DNA from: Candidatus Cloacimonadota bacterium
GTDB lineage: Bacteria > Cloacimonadota > Cloacimonadia > JGIOTU-2
DNA length: 8,281 nucleotides
Reading direction: 5' to 3'
NCBI GenBank assembly: GCA_030628975.1
Contig: DAOVPZ010000043.1
Location: 1 to 8,281 of the forward strand
Made by a program: the position numbers and the translations under genes. This document shows positions 1 through 4,772 of this stretch, one piece after another (position 1 is the stretch's first letter; the number at the start of each line of letters is the position of its first letter). The notes under the pieces are model-generated. The model had not been told where the DNA came from. It was given only the letters and a program-made list of their open reading frames with translations, and ran no database searches.

Positions 1-128
1 AATCGTTTTCCATTATCAACTTTGGGAGTACTTTTTTTCTCTCTCAATGCAGAGAGTAATTTTTCTGCCTGTTCTGCGGTAATTTTTCCTTCAGCAACCA
101 TATCAATTATTTTTCTTTTCTCATCCAT
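1..128 (-). CDS. Protein with N-terminal SHOCT-like helical hairpin, partial (C-terminus beyond window)
   Basis: Only the first 42 codons are visible and the frame is open to the window edge. The start at 128 is supported by a GGAGG at 139-135, 6 nt upstream, and by overlap with the preceding gene: ATGGATGA holds both this ATG and the TGA of the DUF4097 gene, an 8-nt overlap that implies translational coupling. Residues 3-30 form a predicted helical hairpin with the core GKITAEQAEKLLSAL. This closely matches the C-terminal tail of the preceding protein and, more weakly, that of the DUF2089 protein. After it comes a hydrophilic stretch (KKSTPKVDNGKR), probably a linker to a domain outside the window. 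In other bacteria this hairpin is found on DUF4097 proteins and on small envelope-stress-type membrane proteins, but nothing visible here decides between these. There is no signal peptide. Confidence 0.75.
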   Translation of the reverse strand, partial: MDEKRKIIDMVAEGKITAEQAEKLLSALREKKSTPKVDNGKR

Positions 129-1518
129 TATGTTCCTCCATAGCTTTTATCAAGCGTTCAGCCTCATCAGCGGTTATCTTGGCATCCTGAAGCATTTGAA
201 GAATTTTTAAACGACTGGTTTCATCTACATTTTCAGCCTGTTTTTCTGAAGGATCAAATGTTTCAAATGCAGTTTTGATTTTCGTCATTACTTTATTAAT
301 TTTTCTGTTCACCTTCTCAGCAGCCTCTTCATATTTCTTATTTCCTTTTGATTGGTCTTTCTTTTCATCCGTAAAAATCACGGATATTTCTTCTTGAATC
401 CCTTTCATTGCATCTTGAACAATATCACCTACATCAGGAATATTAACTTTTATCTTTCTGATTTTTTCTTTTGCCTTTCCAATTTTCTTACGAATTTTTT
501 CTTTATTAAACTCCTCGGGAATATTATCAAGGATTTTATCTAAAGAATCTGATATACTCGATAAATCAATCCCCAATTTAATTGAGGATAAACTTTCTCC
601 AAAGGTCTGACTTGGGTTCTTAACAAAACGAATACTTCCATTTTTATTTGTGGCAGAAATTTCCACATTTCCTGATTCCTTGACCATTTCCAGAATTTGC
701 ATATTTCCTTCTTTCCTTCGATCATAATTGCCTTCTAATCCAACATGAAAACCACCTCGTTCATTTTTTGCCAGTATGTGATACGGAATTCCATCAGGGA
801 TAACAAGATGAATCTTACCATTTTCATTTTCAAGTTTGAATTTTCCTTCCTTTATTGGATTGAATTCATAATAAATGCTACCATTTTCGATTTTGATGTT
901 TGCATTTTCGAAATCAGCCCCAAGAACTCGAGAAGAACCATTTTCAATATCCAGTTCCAAACTGCCTTTGCAATTAACTAATTTGACAGGTCCATTTTCA
1001 CCATCTATTTCTAATTTTCCATCACACCCTCTCATAACAATGCTGCTGTTTTCACATTCGATTTCTGCATCTCCGTTGGAGTTCAAAATCTTAATCGGTC
1101 CATTTTCAGATTTACAAATGAATTTTCCATTAGTGTGTTCAAGGTTTATTGGACCATTCTCAGTATTAATTGTTTGAATTCCATAAAGATTTTGAATTGA
1201 TACATTACCATTTTCAGATTTCGCATTAATTTCCGTAACATAAGGAACAAATAACTCAAGTTTGGAATTTACATACTGCACATTTTCTAAATCATTGATT
1301 TGAATTTTCAATGTATTTTTCTTTGAATCATAATCAACAGAAACTAAATCTTCAAATTTAATATCTTTTCCAAATGGGTTTTTATATTCAAATCTTACAT
1401 GAAAATCAGTTGTATTTTCTCCTCGCCCAATTATTTGAATTCCAATATTCTCAGACTGAAATAATACTTTTAAATTCTTTTTTGTTTCGAATCGAAGCGT
1501 TTTTTCTATGGTATTCAT
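121..1518 (-). CDS. DUF4097-family beta-repeat protein with C-terminal SHOCT-like hairpin (YvlB-like)
   Basis: A 465-residue protein with no signal peptide or membrane segment, so probably cytoplasmic. Residues 1-100 are beta-rich. Residues 102-193 hold an ENG motif repeated every 18 residues (E at 102, 120, 138, 156, 174, 192), with looser copies at about 211 and 232. This is the stacked-strand pattern of DUF4097 proteins, a parallel beta-helix-like fold. Residues 330-420 are rich in Lys and Glu and likely helical (KEKIRKKIGKAKEKIRKI and onwards). Residues 436-461 form the helical hairpin GKIT-type motif (AKITADEAERLIKAM). The start at 1518 is well placed: the SD AGGAGG at 1528-1523 lies within the last codons of the upstream regulator gene, and only one base separates that stop from this ATG. 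The architecture (DUF4097 plus terminal hairpin) resembles Bacillus YvlB, whose biochemical function is not established as far as I know. A structural or scaffold role next to a regulator is inference. Confidence 0.85.
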   Translation of the reverse strand: MNTIEKTLRFETKKNLKVLFQSENIGIQIIGRGENTTDFHVRFEYKNPFGKDIKFEDLVSVDYDSKKNTLKIQINDLENVQYVNSKLELFVPYVTEINAKSENGNVSIQNLYGIQTINTENGPINLEHTNGKFICKSENGPIKILNSNGDAEIECENSSIVMRGCDGKLEIDGENGPVKLVNCKGSLELDIENGSSRVLGADFENANIKIENGSIYYEFNPIKEGKFKLENENGKIHLVIPDGIPYHILAKNERGGFHVGLEGNYDRRKEGNMQILEMVKESGNVEISATNKNGSIRFVKNPSQTFGESLSSIKLGIDLSSISDSLDKILDNIPEEFNKEKIRKKIGKAKEKIRKIKVNIPDVGDIVQDAMKGIQEEISVIFTDEKKDQSKGNKKYEEAAEKVNRKINKVMTKIKTAFETFDPSEKQAENVDETSRLKILQMLQDAKITADEAERLIKAMEEHNG

Positions 1519-1519
1519 A

Positions 1520-1882
1520 CTACCTCCTCTTTAATTTTTTAATAGCTTCATCAACAGATAGTTTTCCTTGCTCAATTTCTGCCAGGATGCTTGTAGAAGT
1601 GGTATCCTCTTTTATCCTGACTTTGGGACATAACATTTGTGTAATCTCAGATAAGCGGTTTTTAACGGTTGGATAGGAAATTTTTAATACTTTCTCAACT
1701 TCTTTGATATTTCCCTGACAACATACAAATACTTTTACAAATTCCTGCTGAGAAGCTGTCAGTGATGCTAAATCACCGACCTCAAATTTTCCTCGAATTG
1801 TTGTATCGCAATTTGGGCAATGATATTCGATAATCTCCAATGTGGAATTACACACCGGACACTTTTTTAATCTTCTATTCAT
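1520..1882 (-). CDS. DUF2089-type transcriptional regulator (zinc ribbon, HTH, C-terminal helical hairpin)
   Basis: A 120-residue protein. Residues 8-25 form a zinc ribbon with two CPxC knuckles (C8/C11 and C22/C25). Residues 41-80 look like a sigma-region-4-like HTH (LTASQQEFVKVFV, then NIKEVEKVLKISYPTVKNRL), the expected DUF2089 layout. Residues 97-119 form a hairpin (GKLSVDEAIKKL) like the tails of the next two genes. The frame is open up to 1933, but I chose the ATG at 1882 because GGAGG at 1891-1887 sits 4 nt before it and the protein then begins right before the zinc ribbon. The longer version would also run into the -35 of the promoter proposed here. It is the first gene of a three-gene operon. 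DNA binding is likely from the HTH; autoregulation through the AT-rich dyads upstream is a guess. Confidence 0.85.
   Translation of the reverse strand: MNRRLKKCPVCNSTLEIIEYHCPNCDTTIRGKFEVGDLASLTASQQEFVKVFVCCQGNIKEVEKVLKISYPTVKNRLSEITQMLCPKVRIKEDTTSTSILAEIEQGKLSVDEAIKKLKRR
1523..1528 (-). promoter_or_regulatory. Shine-Dalgarno embedded in the upstream gene's last codons
   Basis: AGGAGG supplies the last two Arg codons of the DUF2089 gene and also the ribosome binding site of the DUF4097 gene. The order is AGG AGG TAG T ATG, giving 4 nt between the SD and the ATG. Ribosomes finishing the first gene stop directly on the next start, so coupled translation is likely. Confidence 0.8.
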
Positions 1883-1886
1883 GTTA

Positions 1887-1891
1887 CCTCC
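1887..1891 (-). promoter_or_regulatory. Ribosome binding site fixing the DUF2089 start
   Basis: GGAGG lies 4 nt before the ATG at 1882. The alternative upstream ATG at 1933 has no such site and lies within the proposed -35 hexamer, so the short form is preferred. Confidence 0.75.
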
Positions 1892-1905
1892 AGAATATAC
1901 AACAG

Positions 1906-1933
1906 AATTTACGCATATAATTAAATATGTCAA
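1906..1933 (-). promoter_or_regulatory. Sigma70-like promoter for the DUF2089-DUF4097 operon
   Basis: The minus strand carries a perfect -35 TTGACA (1933-1928), a 16-nt spacer and a -10 TAAATT (1911-1906, 4 of 6 against TATAAT). Transcription would start near 1899, leaving a leader of about 17 nt that contains the GGAGG. The match is by eye in AT-rich DNA, where -10-like hexamers are common; the TTGACA and its distance from the start codon carry the weight. Confidence 0.55.
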
Positions 1934-1936
1934 GTA

Positions 1937-1979
1937 ATTTATTAATATTGTTAATAATTAAATTAATTTTATTAATATT
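1937..1979. promoter_or_regulatory. AT-rich direct repeat and dyad upstream of the -35, possible operator
   Basis: TTTATTAATATT occurs twice (1938-1949 and 1968-1979), 30 bp apart and therefore on about the same helix face. The first copy overlaps a dyad, TTATTAA-TATTG-TTAATAA (1939-1957). The block sits directly upstream of the -35 at 1933-1928. It could bind the DUF2089 regulator or act as an AT-rich upstream element. The sequence is low in complexity, so chance is a real alternative. Confidence 0.3.
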
Positions 1980-2030
1980 TTAAAGATAAATATCCATATA
2001 ATTTATTTGAATATAAATATTATCACAAAT

Positions 2031-2072
2031 AAAAAAGCCTGTCCAATCGTCTTCTAACAAATAGGCAGGCTT
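2031..2072 (-). terminator. Intrinsic terminator of the secreted-protein operon
   Basis: Arms at 2035-2041 (AAGCCTG) and 2066-2072 (CAGGCTT) pair perfectly around a 24-nt loop. Read on the minus strand the stem runs into six T residues (complement of 2036-2031), a normal intrinsic terminator for the gene ending at 2137. Reading the plus strand, the stem is followed by TATATTTTTT, so it may work in both directions. The loop is longer than usual. Confidence 0.65.
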
Positions 2073-2086
2073 ATATTTTTTAGTAA

Positions 2087-2130
2087 CTTTGCGAAAGTTT
2101 GACCCTCAATTTAATTGAGGATTCGCAAAG
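2087..2130. repeat. Nested palindromic repeat at the 3' end of the operon
   Basis: An outer inverted repeat CTTTGCGAA (2087-2095) and TTCGCAAAG (2122-2130) encloses an inner one, CCTCAATT (2104-2111) and AATTGAGG (2113-2120), with a single central base. The left end is also a small hairpin, AACTTT-GCG-AAAGTT (2085-2099). It lies 4 nt after the tandem TGA TGA stops of the propeller gene and before the terminator. It shares its architecture with the repeat at 7093-7126. It could be a mobile palindromic unit or a 3' mRNA stabiliser. Confidence 0.6.
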
Positions 2131-2136
2131 ATCTCA

Positions 2137-4326
2137 TCATCTCAAAATAATCATCTTTTTTACTGTAGTTTTATCCTGGGTATATAATTTATAGAAATAA
2201 ATTCCGTTAGATAGTTCTTTCCCATTCTCATCTTTTCCATCCCATTCAATTGAAGATTGACTATTTACTATTGACAATTTTCGAACCAATTGGCCTTTTA
2301 CATTATAAATTTTAATCTTTACGTTCTTTGTCCGCCAGCTGGCGGAGTGAATATTAAAAGAAATTGTGGTAGAAGTGCTGAAGGGATTGGGATAGTTAGT
2401 AAATTGAATATCATTTACTTGTTGAAGTTCATCATCTATACTTGAAGTTGAACATTCATAAATGCTAATGGAAGTATTTTCCTGATAGACTATATAGTTA
2501 TTATTATTACGCTCAAAAGGTATGATACTCCTTGCTCTCGACCAATTCTGAAAATTGTATAACTCATTCAAATAATAATTATCAATTGTAGTTAAATCAT
2601 ATATACTACATTGCCATCTACCTAAAAACAATAGGTGATTATCTTCATCGATACCTATTCTTCCACCTTTGTTAATTGTAAATAAATATATTGGTGTTTC
2701 TGGATTTGAAATATCAAATATACTACACTTATCAGAATCACCACTCCCACTGATAAAAAGATAATGATCATATGACACAATACTTGTAGCAAACCCTATA
2801 ATATTATCCAACTCAATAGTTGATATTAATTCTAAATCAATACTATCAATATTTTTAACTACATATAGATGGTCTAAAAAAATTATATATGCTATATCCT
2901 GGTAAAAACAGGTAGAACCTCCACTATAAGTTCCTGGTATTTCTAATGTAGCCACTTCCTCTAATTGATTATTAGAATCAAATATATATTTATGCAAGGT
3001 ATCGCTATAAATTAAGAAAAATCCAATATCTTCTTTATAATATGGCAAGAGTGCTTGGACATAAAGAGTATCCAGAGGTATAAGGTCACCTTCTTCTGTG
3101 ATATTTAATATTATATCTGCCCATATTACATTTTCTAAGTCAGTCATACCAGAAATTGCAATAATATCTGCATCACCATTAAATAGTGCAGAATGGAAAT
3201 CTTCTAAATATTCTCCTATATATTGTGGTTCATTGAGGTTAGAAATATCAAAATAATGAATTCCACGAAGATAAGAATTTACAAAAAACTTATCTTCTCG
3301 CATATATGAGTCATAAAAGATACCATAAGTACAATAATTACCAATATGGTTTAATGTATTCTCTGCAATGGAAAATATCTCTATGCCATATTCTCCTGCA
3401 CCCCAATAGACTATATCATTATAAATAATAGGTTTCCCTCCATAAACTGGGTATACATCATTGTAATAATCTAGCAGAATAGGGTTTTCCAGGTTGCTGA
3501 TATCATATAAGCTTAAATCATTACCACCTACAATCATTCTTTCTTCATAAATATCTATATTCCATTGAAATATTTCTGTTTCATTTATCAATTCCCAATT
3601 AAATGGTTCTGAAATATCCCAGAATTCTATCTCAGCACCATTTCCGATAACAAGAATGGTATCTTGAATAAGTTTAGCACACCTATAACCCCAAGTATCA
3701 TTTACATCATATTGAGCAATGACTTGCAAACTATCAGGATTTGATATATCATATAGTCTTACAATCCCGTGTAATTTATTAAAGGCAATATTTTCTTTAA
3801 TGTATAGTAGAACTAAATTCTGGGGAGCATCAATTTGGGTGATTTCAGTAAATGTTTCATTATCATAAATAGTTAAAAACTTATTATATGGGGCGACAGA
3901 ATCACTATTATGTACAAATACATAGTTATTATTTATAAAAGTATAAGAGAACATATTTAGATGTATGGAATCAGTCAAAACAGGATTGTATTTATCTTCA
4001 ATATTAAAACGATAAAGAACATGTTCTGGAATGATAGTAGATACATAAGCAAAATTATCTTTTACTACTACGCCATAAGTATTATAATGCAAATTAACAC
4101 CACTAAGTAGTGATAAACTATAATCATCTTCAATATGAAATATCTGGAAAGACCTTATATTTACAGCATAGAGATAATCATCCTGAATATTTAATCCATC
4201 TTCGTGTTGGTAATAATTTCCGGAAAATCCAAACTCTGAAATCTTGTTAAATTCAAATGCTTGTACAGAATTTATAATAATTATTAAATTTAAAGCTGTA
4301 ATAAATAATAAGAATTTTAATTTCAT
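2137..4326 (-). CDS. Secreted LVIVD-type beta-propeller protein with C-terminal Por/T9SS-like sorting domain (copy 2)
   Basis: A 729-residue protein. Residues 1-23 form a signal peptide (MKLK, a long hydrophobic stretch, cleavage after SVQA). The bulk consists of about 13 repeats of roughly 45-50 residues, each ending in a YDISNPxxPxLL-like motif. This matches LVIVD-type beta-propeller repeats and would suit one or two propellers. Residues 644-729 are a sorting domain: NYPNPF, then KIKIYNVKGQLV, WDGKDENGK, NGIYFYKL and the basic end KKMIILR. The domain normally directs export through a type IX-like system and anchoring or release at the outer surface; no export gene is present here. The frame is open up to 4410, but GGGAGA at 4336-4331 and the signal peptide fix the start at 4326. 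It ends in tandem stops (TGA TGA). Paralogue of the gene at 4773-7076. Ligand or substrate unknown. Confidence 0.88.
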   Translation of the reverse strand: MKLKFLLFITALNLIIIINSVQAFEFNKISEFGFSGNYYQHEDGLNIQDDYLYAVNIRSFQIFHIEDDYSLSLLSGVNLHYNTYGVVVKDNFAYVSTIIPEHVLYRFNIEDKYNPVLTDSIHLNMFSYTFINNNYVFVHNSDSVAPYNKFLTIYDNETFTEITQIDAPQNLVLLYIKENIAFNKLHGIVRLYDISNPDSLQVIAQYDVNDTWGYRCAKLIQDTILVIGNGAEIEFWDISEPFNWELINETEIFQWNIDIYEERMIVGGNDLSLYDISNLENPILLDYYNDVYPVYGGKPIIYNDIVYWGAGEYGIEIFSIAENTLNHIGNYCTYGIFYDSYMREDKFFVNSYLRGIHYFDISNLNEPQYIGEYLEDFHSALFNGDADIIAISGMTDLENVIWADIILNITEEGDLIPLDTLYVQALLPYYKEDIGFFLIYSDTLHKYIFDSNNQLEEVATLEIPGTYSGGSTCFYQDIAYIIFLDHLYVVKNIDSIDLELISTIELDNIIGFATSIVSYDHYLFISGSGDSDKCSIFDISNPETPIYLFTINKGGRIGIDEDNHLLFLGRWQCSIYDLTTIDNYYLNELYNFQNWSRARSIIPFERNNNNYIVYQENTSISIYECSTSSIDDELQQVNDIQFTNYPNPFSTSTTISFNIHSASWRTKNVKIKIYNVKGQLVRKLSIVNSQSSIEWDGKDENGKELSNGIYFYKLYTQDKTTVKKMIILR
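2331..2346. repeat. Perfect 16-bp GC-rich palindrome within the sorting-domain coding region
   Basis: TCCGCCAGCTGGCGGA is its own reverse complement with no spacer and is 12/16 GC in AT-rich surroundings. It is read as Ser-Ala-Ser-Trp-Arg (residues 661-665) using GC-rich codons unlike its neighbours. It sits between two beta strands of the sorting domain, in a loop where the paralogue has unrelated residues, which suggests insertion of a short palindromic repeat. Confidence 0.7.
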
Positions 4327-4330
4327 GATT

Positions 4331-4336
4331 TCTCCC
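4331..4336 (-). promoter_or_regulatory. Ribosome binding site fixing the propeller gene (copy 2) start
   Basis: GGGAGA lies 4 nt before the ATG at 4326, which begins a clear signal peptide. It rules out the upstream in-frame starts, which would place a charged leader (KNRLSRGKG) before the hydrophobic segment. Confidence 0.7.
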
Positions 4337-4344
4337 AAAATCTC

Positions 4345-4369
4345 GGGGAAGGAGCAAAGCCCCTTCCCC
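4345..4369 (-). promoter_or_regulatory. Intercistronic 11-bp RNA hairpin
   Basis: On the minus strand this folds into an 11-bp stem, GGGGAAGGGGC with GCTCCTTCCCC, closed by a TTT loop. Ten pairs are Watson-Crick and one is G-U. The plus-strand copy has an A/C mismatch at that place, so pairing favours the minus-strand RNA, the sense of the operon. It fills most of the 52 nt between the small gene's stop (4379) and the propeller gene's SD (4336), ending 8 nt before the SD. The bases after it (GAGATTTTGGG) hold only four T, so it is a poor terminator. A processing, stability or partial-attenuation role is possible. Confidence 0.55.
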
Positions 4370-4378
4370 CTTGATAAT

Positions 4379-4735
4379 CTATTCTTCCTCAGGTACAGTA
4401 GGATCAACAATCACTCCTAGATGTAAATGGACCCAAAGTTCATTAAGATTCATAATTTTTGTTTCTGAGTCTGAATATTCACCTGCAACTACTGTTGATT
4501 CTATTGGAAGACCTAAATTAAATGCTGTTACCTCAAAAGGATAATCACGGGGACCATCGTAAATTTGTGGGTCAGGGTCTGGCCACATTTGTGGAAGATC
4601 AACAGTTACAGTGCCATCGGTTGGCACCCCTGAATCAGCTGTAATAATTACTGTCCATATCATTTTATCTGTTGCAATCAAGCTTCCTGCTAAAAACAGG
4701 CAAAGCAAGATTACAGTTATTGCGATTTTCTTAAT
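4379..4735 (-). CDS. Small exported protein of unknown function with non-standard start (module copy 2)
   Basis: 118 residues if read from the ATT at 4735. The N-terminus is then (M)KKIAITVILLCLFLAG followed by SLIATDK, a normal signal peptide cleaved near residue 22-24. No ATG or GTG lies in frame between the upstream stop (4759-4757) and this segment. The only standard alternative is a TTG at 4708, which would remove the basic N-region of the signal peptide. Neither start has a Shine-Dalgarno, unlike every other gene here. The start may therefore be mutated (ATG to ATT), truly ATT, or used by reinitiation from the gene ending 37 nt upstream. The mature part is short and beta-rich with VTVDLPQMW near residue 50 and an acidic tail (VPEEE). 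No family is recognised. It precedes propeller copy 2, as the 7160-7525 gene precedes copy 1. Confidence 0.55.
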   Translation of the reverse strand: MKKIAITVILLCLFLAGSLIATDKMIWTVIITADSGVPTDGTVTVDLPQMWPDPDPQIYDGPRDYPFEVTAFNLGLPIESTVVAGEYSDSETKIMNLNELWVHLHLGVIVDPTVPEEE

Positions 4736-4772
4736 TATTTTTAGGAAAAGCGCAATTAAGAAAGATTATTCT

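Noticed and set aside
20..60. Possible frameshift in the partial first gene at the run of seven A/T
   Set aside because: On careful reading of the run (32-38) the frame stays open to the window edge; an apparent early stop came from miscounting the run.
540..725. A 61-codon minus-strand frame inside the DUF4097 gene
   Set aside because: Shadow of the main frame; its composition is not protein-like and it has no start signal.
22..1676. Plus-strand open frames of 60-100 codons opposite the DUF4097 gene
   Set aside because: They lie antisense to a well-supported gene, have no Shine-Dalgarno, and their Phe/Ser/Ile-rich translations are those expected from the complement of AT-rich coding DNA.
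574..2122. Identical 16-mer CAATTTAATTGAGGAT at 574-589 and 2107-2122
   Set aside because: The first copy is ordinary coding sequence within the DUF4097 gene and the motif is AT-rich; flanks do not match, so chance is likely. Worth counting genome-wide only as a by-product of the repeat search.
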